A program made the position numbers and the translations under genes. The notes under the pieces are model-generated. The model made no database searches and was not told the DNA's origin. It was given only the letters and a program-made list of their open reading frames with translations. Positions 48,406 to 58,096 of a stretch of DNA of 64,000 nucleotides are shown one piece after another; the stretch's first letter is position 1; each line of letters begins with the position of its first letter. Origin of the DNA: Morinoia aosen (lineage: Eukaryota > Arthropoda > Malacostraca > Amphipoda > Talitridae); the NCBI GenBank assembly GCA_030386875.1, contig JASJYW010000026.1, positions 12,542,246 through 12,606,245 of the forward strand, written 5' to 3'.

Positions 48406-49960
48406 ACGCAACTGGTGAGCGAGTGTAATAAAAACGTTTAACTCGAAATTCAAATCGGCATACTTATCAAAAGCCTAGAAGCCACGCAATCAACTAGCGT
48501 GCTCAAATACAACGAGAGAAAAAAAAATAATGACTGACAATTAATTGACAAATTGAATGACAATTCAAAATCAAATAACATTATGAAGTTAATTCAACCA
48601 AACAGACCGTAAATCGTTATCAATTACGTTAAATCAATCTCAAATCAAACTATCAACAAGATCAACTTCACCAAACACTTTATACTTCAAGCAAAACAAG
48701 CAAACGAGGGTAACTTCGCGAACATAATACGTACACACTCGCTCTAAAACTTCGATACATTAGGCTTAATAGCCTTTAACTAACACGCACAGTAACACTG
48801 TTAAAATAAAACCGCAGTCAACTGTTGAGGAGAAACCGCTAACACCCTTATGATTAAAGATTAAACGCAAGCAAAACAGATTATAGGTAAAACGCCTCTA
48901 AAAGTTAAACACAAGGAAACATGTTCGTAACTTCAACGGAAACATCAAAACATGTTAAAGGAAGGAACCGTTAATCCTTTTACCCCGCGCCTCTAAAAGA
49001 GCATGGTCTAACATTTCCGCAATAAATCAAAACACGTTACCGCAATCACCCAACAAAAGATTAAAAATTACCTTTAATACACCCTCAGGAAAAAAAAATT
49101 TTATACGTCACGGAAAGAACAACCAAACTAATTTAGTTAGATACTTAATTTCAAGAAAGGAAAAAAACATACTATAAACCAAAACGTTCTCTATTAGTAC
49201 TTTCAGATATAATGTTTAAATTCCTTCCTTGGTAAAAAAACCCATATCACCAATTTACCACAAACACCCAAAAAGAAATTGTAGATAAAAATTCAATTTT
49301 AACACACTCCTAACAAAAAATAATGCATGTAAAAAAAAAATCAAAACCTTAATAATTAGAAAGCATACAAGCAAAGCAAAGGGAACAAGCAAAAAGCAAA
49401 GCTGCTGACTTACCGTGCATATAAATATACTGCACGTTGACAGCCATGAAGAACGTCGTAAGGATCAAAAGTCAAACGCCATTCATATTGATAAAAATAA
49501 TCCACGGAAGACCGAAAAAATAAAACAACATCCTACATGATCGGAACTAATTTCCCATTTTCGCAATAACTCCTATGAGAAATAATTCACACATTAAATA
49601 AATTAATCGCAATAAAATTTTAAATACCATTAGGGAAAAGAAATTTTCATGTTTCGATTGTTTCCTTTTACAAACATTAAAATTAGAAATATCAAAACGT
49701 CTAAGACCCAAAAAAAATAATGAAATTCCTCAATGAACATCTTAAGAAGAAACGCGTCATCATGAAAAAATAATCATCTTAAAATTAACTCATAGGTTTA
49801 AATTTATCACTGCGCGCATTTAATTTCTATTTCACTGCGCGCCTTTTTCAAATAACTTTTCTAATGTCAATTAAATTTTCTTTTCGTAAATAATTTTTCT
49901 ACTACATCTTTTCTATTATTAATTTTCCTTTTTACTCCTTTCCAAGTTCGTCGCTATAGT
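48406..49960 (-). other. AT-rich 3' non-coding region of family 2
   Basis: This is about 1.55 kb between ORF B and the polypurine tract. It is strongly AT-rich (A-rich on the + strand) with stops in all frames. I found no RNA gene or strong repeat. Family 1 has a similar region of about 1 kb, so length and composition are conserved although the sequence is not obviously so. Confidence 0.7.
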
Positions 49961-50272
49961 TCAGACTTGATCTTGCTGAACATACCTAGCTGCTCCCCTA
50001 GGTGGTAACCGTCTTAGCTGAAAGTCTTCCAGACGCTCAGCTCGGTCAGCCAAGGCCTCCAGGCCCCTCTTCGTATAGTAAACCATTGCCCCCAGGACAA
50101 TTGTCGTTAATGCCAACACCATTATCATGACATCCGTGATCGAGTCGGGTAGATAATCTGCCCGGGCATTGGTATTTATCAAGTCCTTTGAAAGTGCCTC
50201 ACTCGCTCCTTGGTTCTTCGCTAACGCCGTTGATAGCGTCTGCACATCCACTAACGATACCTTATTCCCCAT
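49961..50272 (-). CDS. ORF B: small N-myristoylation-type, single-pass membrane protein (103 aa)
   Basis: The preferred start is the ATG at 50272, which gives MGNKVSLVDV, matching the family-1 protein at 4907-5233. An in-frame ATG 15 nt upstream (MNAFY) is an alternative. Gly2 and Ser6 fit N-myristoylation. A polar, probably helical part (residues 7-44) leads to one hydrophobic segment (about 46-66, VMIMVLALTTIVLGAMVYY), then basic residues (TKRGLEAL) and an Arg/Pro-rich tail. It lies downstream of pol and just after a good splice acceptor (50295), so a spliced RNA probably expresses it. I do not recognise a known family; it lacks the features of an env protein. Confidence 0.83.
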   Translation of the reverse strand: MGNKVSLVDVQTLSTALAKNQGASEALSKDLINTNARADYLPDSITDVMIMVLALTTIVLGAMVYYTKRGLEALADRAERLEDFQLRRLPPRGAARYVQQDQV

Positions 50273-50294
50273 GTAGAAGGCGTTCATGTAAATC

Positions 50295-50355
50295 CTGCAA
50301 GGAAGAGATACAGAAAGATTAGCACGGCCGTTTAAATAAAATAAATACAACATAC
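50295..50355 (-). promoter_or_regulatory. candidate 61-nt intron / 3' splice acceptor before ORF B
   Basis: On the minus strand, GTATGT starts at 50355, a branch-point-like GTGCTAATC follows, and a pyrimidine-rich TTTCTGTATCTCTTCCTTGCAG ends at 50295, 23 nt upstream of the ORF B start. The acceptor is strong by eye. The matching donor could be this GTATGT or a more distant one in the 5' leader. The stop of the upstream small ORF lies before the donor, so the intron would not fuse the two ORFs. Confidence 0.5.
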
Positions 50356-50364
50356 GATTTGGTA

Positions 50365-50616
50365 TCAACTCTCGGTTGTCTGACAACTGTCCTTGACAAC
50401 CACGATAGTCTTGCCTAAAGCAAATAAACGCTGATCGTGTGTGACCGGTGACAAGACACCTTTCTCACGAAAGCAATCTAAATTTGCTGATCGCCGGACA
50501 TTCCGACGGAACAAAAATAGCACTGCGGTGCAAGTCCGCAGTGTCAAAACAACCCGTCCCGCAAGGTGAACAGCAACCTCAGCTATTTGCAATTCGACGT
50601 CGTCGCATCCGTTCAT
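50365..50616 (-). CDS. ORF C: small ORF between pol and ORF B (83 aa), function unknown
   Basis: The frame runs from ATG 50616 (MNGCDDVELQIAEVAVHL) to TGA at 50365, just upstream of the candidate intron before ORF B. It has several cysteines and alternating hydrophobic stretches (RVVLTLRTCTAVLFLF, KTIVVVKDSC), which may mean a beta-rich fold. There is a faint positional counterpart in family 1 (4130-4318) but no convincing alignment. I recognise no domain. It might be a real accessory gene or a chance frame. Confidence 0.4.
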   Translation of the reverse strand: MNGCDDVELQIAEVAVHLAGRVVLTLRTCTAVLFLFRRNVRRSANLDCFREKGVLSPVTHDQRLFALGKTIVVVKDSCQTTES

Positions 50617-50990
50617 GATTAAAACTGTCAATTTAGCAAAACGGATGTCTGAGTGAATTCAATTAAAAATTTAATGAAACGTCTTAGCGACAGCTAGACG
50701 AGACAGTACAAATTCCTCTGGGGTAAATGTCTAACATTTACATCAAGTTACTTGAGCATAAAGCAACATTAAGATTAACATATAAAAATACAACGCATTG
50801 CTTACTGAGATTAATATAAACGCAAGCATATTGCATATAGCGAAAAAAAATGCTTCTAAAACTATGATTATATTCCTTAACATTATTGATAAACAACGGT
50901 AAAACAACGGTAAAAGGTTAAAAAATGGTGAGAGGGTAATATTACTCGTCGATTAGTTAGCACGTCACATAGTCCAATGAATTCGTCTTT
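50617..50990 (-). other. spacer between pol and ORF C, family 2
   Basis: About 370 bp of AT-rich sequence follow the pol stop. I see no gene in it. Unlike family 1 it has no obvious 28-bp repeat. Confidence 0.6.
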
Positions 50991-53900
50991 TTAACTCACA
51001 GATTTTACCTTTTTGAGCGGTAAAAGATGATTAAGGTTACTTCTAACGATTTTAGATCCAATTTTAATATCAGCGTAATTACGTTTAACCTTTTGGACGA
51101 CCGCAGGCCCAATCCAAGTCAATTCAAGTTTATGGGTCTTGTTATGATTTTTTAAAAGTACTCTATCACCAATGTGAATATCCTTATCGCGCCGCTTAAG
51201 GTTTTTATAGAGATTTCGCTCTGTTGTGTTGTTAATAATTAAATTTCGTATATTTTCTACTGTTCGAACGGCTTCTCTAGCTCTAATATTCACTAAATCT
51301 ATTTCTTCTTCAAAACTGTAAATGACTGAATCGAAACTGTCAGACTGATAATATGCACACGTATCGCGATTGAACATTATATAGCTTGGAGTTTCGCCAA
51401 TAGTAGAGTTTAAAGAATTATTCAAGGCATTTTCCACTACTTCCAATAATTGGTCCCACTCTACATTAACAAGTGTATTAATATAAAGTTTCAACAGATT
51501 CGTAATTTTTTTATTGTTGCGCTCCACAATTGCATTAGAATGTGGGCTGTAAGCCAAAACTTCTCTTTTTGAAATGGCATGTAATTTTGCAAATTGTTTG
51601 AGAGCCACCGATTTAAACTCATAAGCATTATCTGAAATGAGCGTCTTAGGGTACCCGAGTAGCGAGAAACAGTTGCTTAAGCAAGAAATCACTGTTTCTG
51701 TATTTCGATTTGAAATTGCATATAAACGACAAAACCTTGAAAACAGGTCAATCACAACAAGAATATATTTATTCCCATTATCAGTTACTTTAAGTGGCCC
51801 AAGCAAATCAATTGATACAACTTCGAAAGGTTTTGTAGCTATTGGAGCTGTTAAAATTTTGATTGGAACTGAAGGTCTTGCTTTAATAATTTTACACACC
51901 TCGCAATGCTGAACAAATTTGCGCACAATTGTTTTCTCTAATTGATTCCAATATTTCAACTTAAATTTGAACAAAGTATGCTTGTGATCGACGTGATACA
52001 AACTATGTATCGCTAGGATAGCTTTACTCATTAATGAATTAGGAACAACTGCAGTCAAAATTGTACTCGGTCGATTATCAATTTCTCTACGTCTATAAAG
52101 AATATTATTTAACATTAAAAATTTATCTAAGTCAGGAATAGTCGAAACACTGTCATGCAACAAAGCATTCTTAATCTCTATACAGAAAGCGTCGTTGTTT
52201 TGTTCGTCGATAAATTCCTTAATCGTCCAAGATATCTCAGCTTCAGTTGGTACGTAACTAAGCAGCTTGGGACAAGCGTGTTTGTCTCCGTCAAGATTGT
52301 CTCTAACCGGCAGGTCATCTGCCTCGTCGGTCGTCATGCGGGCGTGCGTCTGTCGCTTCCGTGCACGTGTCTCAGCAATGCAAACTTCCGATTCAAACTC
52401 TGATTCCAAATCGTCACAAGAATTTAGTTCTTTAAGATTTAGTTTCTCGTTATTAATAGGTAATCTGCTCAAATAGTCAGCCACAATGTTTTCCTTACCA
52501 GGAAGGTATTTAACCACTGGGTCATAGGAGTTTACATTAATGCACCAGCGTGACATACTGGTATCGTCGGGTAATTTTTTATTAAACAGTGGTGCAAGAG
52601 GGCGGTGGTCGGTGTAGACGTGAACCGTATACCCTGTAATTAAGTATCTAAAATTTTTTAAGGCAGCGTGTATCGCGTAGAATTCTTTTTTCGTAGTCGA
52701 GTATCGACGCTGGCTGGAGTTTAAATTTTTACTATAGTAAGCTATGGGTCTTAGAATTTTGTCCCTTGAATCATCTGCTTGCATTAAAACAGCACCAATT
52801 CCTGAATTGGAAGCGTCTGTGAAAACATGGAAGTCTTTAGTATAGTCGGGATGTCTCAGAACTGTGTCAGAAGTCAATAGAGATTTCATAAACTCAAAAC
52901 TTTTTTGACATTCGGCAGTCCAAGTATAAACTACATTTTTTCTCAAAAGAGTATACAAGGGACTTGCTATCTCAGCGAAGTTGGGTAGAAAACTGCGGAA
53001 ATAATTCGCTAAACCTAAAAACTGTTGTAATTCCTTAACATTGGTTGGCGCTCGGCATTCTTGTAATTTTTTTGAATATTTACATTTAATTCCGTCTGCG
53101 GCAATTATATGGCCCAGATATTCGAGCTCCTTCTTGAAGAAATGGCATTTCTCCAGCTTTAAGGATAATTTACCGGACCGCAGCATTTTAAGGACAATTT
53201 CTATATCGGCCAGGTGCTGATCCTTGTTTTTCGAGAAGACCAATATATCGTCTAAGAAGACGAAGGCTAGTTTACCCAGAATGGGTGCAAGAGCGGATGT
53301 CATAACTCTTTGAAATATTCCCGGTGAAGTAGAAAGACCGAAGGGTACACGGCAGAAGTGATATTTACGGTAATTTACGCTAAATGCCGTGTACTTTCTA
53401 CTCTCTTCTTCTAATTCAATTTGATGGAATGCACTGCGCAAATCAAGGTTAGAGAACCACGTGTTACCTCCTAACGTTGCTAGGATATCGTCAATGCGGG
53501 GGATGGGGTATGAATGTTTAATTAAAACTTTATTCAAGGCACGGAAGTCGATAACGGGCCGTAATTCTCCCGATTTCTTTTTAACTACAATGACAGGGAA
53601 ATTAAATTCGGAAGACGACTCCTCTATTATTCCTTGGTCGAGCATATCGTTAGTTATTCTCATTACCTCCTCTTGGTACTTATGGGGTATGCGGTAGGGA
53701 GCTAAATTTAACACAGGCGCATCAGTCTTCAACTGAATATGATGCTTCAAAATATTGGTTACACCTATTTTTTCTCCTTCCAAAGTCACTACGTCACGGA
53801 ATTTATTTAACAAATTAACTAAAGGTAATTGAATGTCTTCTTCATTACAGGAAATATCATTTATGGTCAAGTTACGTCGTAACTCCTTTTCTCCACCTTC

Positions 53901-55319
53901 TCCACTTCTTACACCTCCTTTCATTAAACCTACATTTATTTCGGCATTAATTACTCCCGAATTACTCGAAATTGCACTTCTGCCACGAGTATCAGCTTCC
54001 GAACAAAGTTTCCTATCAACCATGGCATTCCTTCCGCCACATGTCGAATTAACTTCCATCGTATCTGACCCCGCGACCGAATTTACTTCGACCTCACACG
54101 CATCTCTGAGCGCTGTGTCCACACTTGTTAAATACATTTCGCTCTCAATATCATCAGATTTTATCAATTCCACGTTGCATAGCATCGTGTTCTCAGAGAA
54201 GTACAACGTCTCCTCGTTAGCGTTTAGAATCATGACTGGTACCACACCGTCTTCATTTACTTGCACAATTGAGTCAGCTATGAAAGCACCATTGTCAAAA
54301 CATCTTTTGAGAACCATATATTCTCCTACAATTGGGTTCCTAATGAATCCATAAACAACGTTAAGCAAATTACCAGGTACTTCAGCTTGATTACAATGAA
54401 CAATTAATTGTTTTGTTCTCATTGTCTGTGCCTGAGCTACCGCAGCTCTCATGGTCTGTCTCTGAGCTACCGCAGCTCTCATTGTCCTGCAGTCAGCGTT
54501 TTCTCTCCTGCAGTCAGCATTTTTTCTGCCGCAATCATCAATTTGTAATTGACTCTTGGTCTTTCTGGCGACCGCAATCTCTGATAATAGACAATCACTA
54601 TTCATTATTTTCCGCATTACAACTTCTCTGCTTAACAAAGGTTCCACATTTAGATCTTGAAAAGGAATTGCAACATTATTCCAAAGAAGTTCCTTCTCTC
54701 TGAAGTTGATTACGGCGTTCTTTAAGACGTCACGACCTAGAATTAAATCATAATTAAATTTAGCTTCGCGGACTATAAGTGCACTTGTTTTAATTACTTT
54801 GCTTGTGCCCGGGATTTTAATGGATAACTCTACCTCACCGGTCACGTCGCTTTTTCCGCTTATTCCCTTGACCCTTAATTTACTCGGCTTGACTTCATCA
54901 CTCAAATTATTAATCTGTCTGTAACTAATAAGGCACTTCTCCGATCCACTGTCAATTAAGGCATTCAGATACTGATCGTTATTTCGAATAATTATAGTCG
55001 GCTTGTTGCACTCCTTAAATGACACTAATCCAGAATTTTTATCAACATTCTTTACAACGGACACAGAAAAATATGATTCCACCGTTTTGCCTTGACAATG
55101 GTCATTTTCAAGCTCTTCTTCTTGTAATAAACTATATCTATTTTTACAGTTAAACACAGGGTCAACATACGATTTGGTTATTTCGGTGGTATCTGGAATT
55201 GCCACGGTCTCCAGTTTAACGAGTTTGGTACCGCTAATTAACTCGGGCTCAATCTGTTTCAAATCCCCCTTACTACCTTCACCTAGTTTAAAAAATCGCT
55301 TGACTTGCTCTCCGCCCAA
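50991..55319 (-). CDS. pol: pol polyprotein (protease, RT, RNase H, integrase), family 2, intact
   Basis: The 1442-codon frame overlaps the 3' end of gag by 37 bp in the -1 frame and is entered by frameshifting; the TTG at 55319 is only where the open frame begins. Domains: protease ALIDSGSEKCLISY (DSG 123-125); a variable linker of about 300 residues with short in-frame repeats (MRAAVAQ twice); RT with LDLRSAFHQ and FVFLDD (Asp690-Asp691); RNase H with FTDAS (Asp835) and YTDHRPL. Integrase has His1105-His1109-Cys1139-Cys1142 and triad Asp1171, Asp1230, Glu1266 (35 residues between the last two). A GPY/F-like tail follows with no chromodomain. All catalytic residues are present, so this copy could be active. 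Spacings in integrase equal those of family 1. Confidence 0.96.
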   Translation of the reverse strand: MGGEQVKRFFKLGEGSKGDLKQIEPELISGTKLVKLETVAIPDTTEITKSYVDPVFNCKNRYSLLQEEELENDHCQGKTVESYFSVSVVKNVDKNSGLVSFKECNKPTIIIRNNDQYLNALIDSGSEKCLISYRQINNLSDEVKPSKLRVKGISGKSDVTGEVELSIKIPGTSKVIKTSALIVREAKFNYDLILGRDVLKNAVINFREKELLWNNVAIPFQDLNVEPLLSREVVMRKIMNSDCLLSEIAVARKTKSQLQIDDCGRKNADCRRENADCRTMRAAVAQRQTMRAAVAQAQTMRTKQLIVHCNQAEVPGNLLNVVYGFIRNPIVGEYMVLKRCFDNGAFIADSIVQVNEDGVVPVMILNANEETLYFSENTMLCNVELIKSDDIESEMYLTSVDTALRDACEVEVNSVAGSDTMEVNSTCGGRNAMVDRKLCSEADTRGRSAISSNSGVINAEINVGLMKGGVRSGEGGEKELRRNLTINDISCNEEDIQLPLVNLLNKFRDVVTLEGEKIGVTNILKHHIQLKTDAPVLNLAPYRIPHKYQEEVMRITNDMLDQGIIEESSSEFNFPVIVVKKKSGELRPVIDFRALNKVLIKHSYPIPRIDDILATLGGNTWFSNLDLRSAFHQIELEEESRKYTAFSVNYRKYHFCRVPFGLSTSPGIFQRVMTSALAPILGKLAFVFLDDILVFSKNKDQHLADIEIVLKMLRSGKLSLKLEKCHFFKKELEYLGHIIAADGIKCKYSKKLQECRAPTNVKELQQFLGLANYFRSFLPNFAEIASPLYTLLRKNVVYTWTAECQKSFEFMKSLLTSDTVLRHPDYTKDFHVFTDASNSGIGAVLMQADDSRDKILRPIAYYSKNLNSSQRRYSTTKKEFYAIHAALKNFRYLITGYTVHVYTDHRPLAPLFNKKLPDDTSMSRWCINVNSYDPVVKYLPGKENIVADYLSRLPINNEKLNLKELNSCDDLESEFESEVCIAETRARKRQTHARMTTDEADDLPVRDNLDGDKHACPKLLSYVPTEAEISWTIKEFIDEQNNDAFCIEIKNALLHDSVSTIPDLDKFLMLNNILYRRREIDNRPSTILTAVVPNSLMSKAILAIHSLYHVDHKHTLFKFKLKYWNQLEKTIVRKFVQHCEVCKIIKARPSVPIKILTAPIATKPFEVVSIDLLGPLKVTDNGNKYILVVIDLFSRFCRLYAISNRNTETVISCLSNCFSLLGYPKTLISDNAYEFKSVALKQFAKLHAISKREVLAYSPHSNAIVERNNKKITNLLKLYINTLVNVEWDQLLEVVENALNNSLNSTIGETPSYIMFNRDTCAYYQSDSFDSVIYSFEEEIDLVNIRAREAVRTVENIRNLIINNTTERNLYKNLKRRDKDIHIGDRVLLKNHNKTHKLELTWIGPAVVQKVKRNYADIKIGSKIVRSNLNHLLPLKKVKSVS
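54418..54528 (-). repeat. in-frame minisatellite inside the pol linker
   Basis: Two 30-bp units (54418-54447 and 54448-54477) and two 21-bp units (from 54487 and 54508) lie side by side. Both lengths are multiples of three, so pol stays open; they encode TMRAAVAQ-type and NADCR-type repeats. The region lies in the variable protease-RT linker and is absent from family 1. Confidence 0.88.
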
Positions 55320-56749
55320 TGAACTTCATTTTGGCCACGGTTCGTACTACCTCTGCCGCGTAAATACGCCCTATAGTTACGGATCTCCGAACCGCTCGCT
55401 CTACAGTTCTTTACTACGTGAGTTCCGCCGCAGGCAAAACATCCTCTCTGACCTCCTTGAACTTGACCTCTTTGAGGTCGGCACTCAAAGTGCCCTACCA
55501 TCGAACAGGAGTTACAGTACGGGAACCCGGGCTTTTTCGTGCCCACATTCCCTCCGGAATTTCCTACAACCCCAGAACTACCGCTATCTGATTTAACCCA
55601 GTTACATTCTAAGGAACCATGTCCTCTATCTCCTACATAACTGTTAAACTCTCTGCCTCTACTTCGTCCTCTATTTAGCCAAGGTCTAGGAACAATCCTC
55701 CTCATTCCTGATCGAAAATTCCTACGATAATTTCCGACACCTCCGTAGTACACTTCGTGCTCCTGGAATTGATCTTGCTCTTCCAAAACTTCCTCGACTT
55801 CACTAGTCACTTCACCTACATAACTCTCACTGTCCTGTCTGACCTGATACTTTTGTGCGAGAATTTGCTTAGACTCGCTTTGACTTCGCACTGCGGAAAT
55901 TAACTTAGCTAACAATTCCTCTGCCGTTGAAAATTGTGTTTCAAAAATCTTTCTAGCGAACGACTCATCAAAAAGTGGACCTAAAATTGATAAAGCCAAA
56001 CTGTACGACATGCTGTCGCCTACAAATTTTTTTAACTCAGCCTGAGTCGTGCAGTTTTGAAAATATGCGTGACGCTGCCAGCCTAGCGAGTTTGAATTTA
56101 AAATACTCTCGGTGAGTTTCCTTATTTTTGAAAATGCGTTCACGATCTGAGCAGCAAGTGCATTATTTTTAACTAATTTCAACTCGTTTAGATCGCAAGC
56201 CAATGCATGGATACTCTTTTCTCCTTTCGAGACGTAAATGTCTTCAAGTATCTGAACTACCTGATCGAAAGAATAATTCAAATCGGCGTTGACTAACTTA
56301 GTTACTACACTATTGAAGTCGCCGACGTTCTTGTTTGCAGATCGTACTAAAAATTCCTTTCTACGCTCATCACTAGTGGCATCTGGCAACAAACTCAAAT
56401 AAGCCTTAAGATTTTGGATATGTGTCGAGAATGTTTTGTTCTCTAGGAACTCTCCATCATGAAATCTACGTCTTCCACGGAACGTAGGAAGCTCCGCATT
56501 AGTCATTATTGTTCCGACAGAAGGAACATTTAGATTTGCAGCAATGTCACGTGCAAGTTGTGTCGCGTTAACGTCACTAGGTCCAGCACTAGCACTTGGT
56601 CCAGCTGTCGCTGCCGTAGGAGTCGTCATTTTGCTAATTACTGGCTCCGTAGTCACCCTTGGAGTACTGACTCGTCCGTATTTAGTTACAGTAGGTTTAG
56701 TTCTAACTACTTCGTCCTCACTGTCCAAAGAATCAGAGAAATCCGACAT
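55283..56749 (-). CDS. gag: gag, family 2, intact (488 aa)
   Basis: The ATG at 56749 gives MSDFSDSLDSEDE, an acidic start shared in style with family 1 (MSGSDSDEYEY). The central part (about residues 85-290) is helical capsid-like sequence with pieces conserved in family 1: FRGRR, THIQNLKAYL, VGDFNSVV, HALACDLN, SKIRKLT and EELLAKLI. The C-terminal part is Arg/Gly-rich and holds two Cys/His knuckles with unusual spacing: Cys412-Cys415-His420-Cys423 (CX2CX4HX2C) and Cys437-Cys440-His444-Cys449 (CX2CX3HX4C). It should form the particle and bind RNA. It ends at TAG 55283, immediately after the frameshift heptamer that gives Gag-Pol. Confidence 0.93.
   Translation of the reverse strand: MSDFSDSLDSEDEVVRTKPTVTKYGRVSTPRVTTEPVISKMTTPTAATAGPSASAGPSDVNATQLARDIAANLNVPSVGTIMTNAELPTFRGRRRFHDGEFLENKTFSTHIQNLKAYLSLLPDATSDERRKEFLVRSANKNVGDFNSVVTKLVNADLNYSFDQVVQILEDIYVSKGEKSIHALACDLNELKLVKNNALAAQIVNAFSKIRKLTESILNSNSLGWQRHAYFQNCTTQAELKKFVGDSMSYSLALSILGPLFDESFARKIFETQFSTAEELLAKLISAVRSQSESKQILAQKYQVRQDSESYVGEVTSEVEEVLEEQDQFQEHEVYYGGVGNYRRNFRSGMRRIVPRPWLNRGRSRGREFNSYVGDRGHGSLECNWVKSDSGSSGVVGNSGGNVGTKKPGFPYCNSCSMVGHFECRPQRGQVQGGQRGCFACGGTHVVKNCRASGSEIRNYRAYLRGRGSTNRGQNEVHWAESKSSDFLN
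55286..55295 (-). promoter_or_regulatory. gag-pol -1 ribosomal frameshift site, family 2
   Basis: The gag frame ends GAT TTT TTA AAC TAG. Two overlapping heptamers are in the correct X XXY YYZ phase: T TTT TTA (55295-55289) and T TTA AAC (55292-55286), both well-known -1 slippery sites. The -1 frame continues directly into pol (FFKLGEG). Family 1 keeps T TTT TTA at the same point. Confidence 0.83.
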
Positions 56750-57796
56750 GTGTCGTTTTTCATCGAAAAATATCCTATTCTACTACAAATTAACAATTCA
56801 CTACCAAAATTCACTTAAAATTCATTTAAAAATTAATATCGTACACCGAGAATGGTAATAAACACCCTAAAACAGTTAGAATGATAATAACCAACGTAAA
56901 AGCAGTTATAACACACAAAACTAATTAATCACACACGTTGAAGAACCATAGCAAACAAATCAGTTCTTTATCACCAACTTCCAATGAAATAAGAACTAGC
57001 GTCCCTAAACCTGCAAATTTAAAATTTTTAGCAGCACAATTATACAGTTAAAATTGTCAACAATAACACTCAGTCCACACGTGACTGCTTCAACGCACGA
57101 CACAGAATTCTACCAGGCGTCAAAAAAGAAATTTTGCCGCTCCACAGCAAAAACGTGAATTTCTATCAATTAAAGCTTCAAATTTTGAAATCAAAGTGAT
57201 TCAGACACCTCTACTGACACTCCTATTCAACTGGCAAATAAAATTTGACACTTACGATGCAAATTGAAGTGAAAAGCTGGTAACCAGCTACGTTCCAGAC
57301 TCGTTGGACAACGTGTCTCTCTCACAACGCTCAGAATGTAACTGATTTTGAGTGCAACCTACTGCGACTCAGCGATTGCAGCGATACAGGAAGCGGGCGT
57401 GGTAAAAAAAAACCACGGCAATAAGTGCAACAAAACAGACTAGCTGCCCGGGACAGAGCGAGGTAGCACTAAACAAAGAAAAAAAAAATTTTCCACAAAA
57501 GACTTAACTGTGTAAAAAATTGAAGACAGCTGAACACGTCTCTTGCAGGCAATGATGGGACGCTGTGATGCTGTGTAGACAATGTAGACAATGTTGTCGG
57601 CTGGTACAGCAAGATTTTACTGCGTTTATACTGTGCACCACGTTGAAGAATTTACACTTGTAAACTGAAAGTACGTGTCACTTCACTGCTACAGTCACTG
57701 CTACTGTTTTTGGTGCAATCGTAGTAATTTATCTCACATAAATTTAATTGTTCTTATTACTTGTAGATTTGAATTCACTTCTTGTAGATGGAAAAT
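56750..57796 (-). other. leader region between ORF A and gag, family 2
   Basis: This is about 1.05 kb without a convincing gene, AT-rich with stops in all frames. A donor-like GTAATA starts at minus 57760, just after ORF A, and an acceptor-like T-rich stretch ending in GTAG lies near 56795. If used, splicing would remove most of the leader between ORF A and gag. I saw no strong repeat. Confidence 0.55.
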
Positions 57797-58027
57797 TCAC
57801 TCAATTGTTGACGCTGGGAACGCTGCAATTTTTACTTGAAAAACCAATTCGATAGTGTCGTTTTCACACTCGTAGACCAAAATTTTTGTACGCAGGGGTG
57901 AGTATAAATTAAGAAATACTGTAAATCTACAGTAAGCTTCCGTCAACAATTCTTTAGAGACGACGATTCCAAACACAATAACTGTTTGTTGAGGCTGCCA
58001 GAGCTGGTTGTTTTCGCTGGAACACAT
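57797..58027 (-). CDS. ORF A: conserved small accessory protein (76 aa), at the 5' end of family 2
   Basis: I chose ATG 58027 because MCSSENNQLW aligns with the family-1 start MCSGGHGQLW; the frame is open further upstream to a GTG at 58084. The protein shares about 65% of residues with the family-1 homologue (4504-4728), including IVFGI, EAYC, FTVFLNL, SPLRT, ELVF and IAAFPA. It lies about 70 nt inside the primer-binding site and about 1 kb before gag, so it is the first substantial ORF of the genomic RNA and could be translated directly. In family 1 the gene is 3' of pol. I see no membrane segment or known domain; the pattern suggests beta strands. Confidence 0.83.
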   Translation of the reverse strand: MCSSENNQLWQPQQTVIVFGIVVSKELLTEAYCRFTVFLNLYSPLRTKILVYECENDTIELVFQVKIAAFPASTIE

Positions 58028-58096
58028 TTGGATTTTATACTGTTCCAAGCTGTCTGCACGGAGCCTTTGATCTTCAGTTAACACTTATGCGAATGT

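Noticed and set aside
51637..54703. Plus-strand frames inside the family-2 pol (for example 53833-54354)
   Set aside because: They are antisense shadows of pol without recognisable domains.
58028..58084. GTG start extending family-2 ORF A by 19 codons
   Set aside because: The extension has no counterpart in family 1, where the protein starts at the aligned ATG (MCS).
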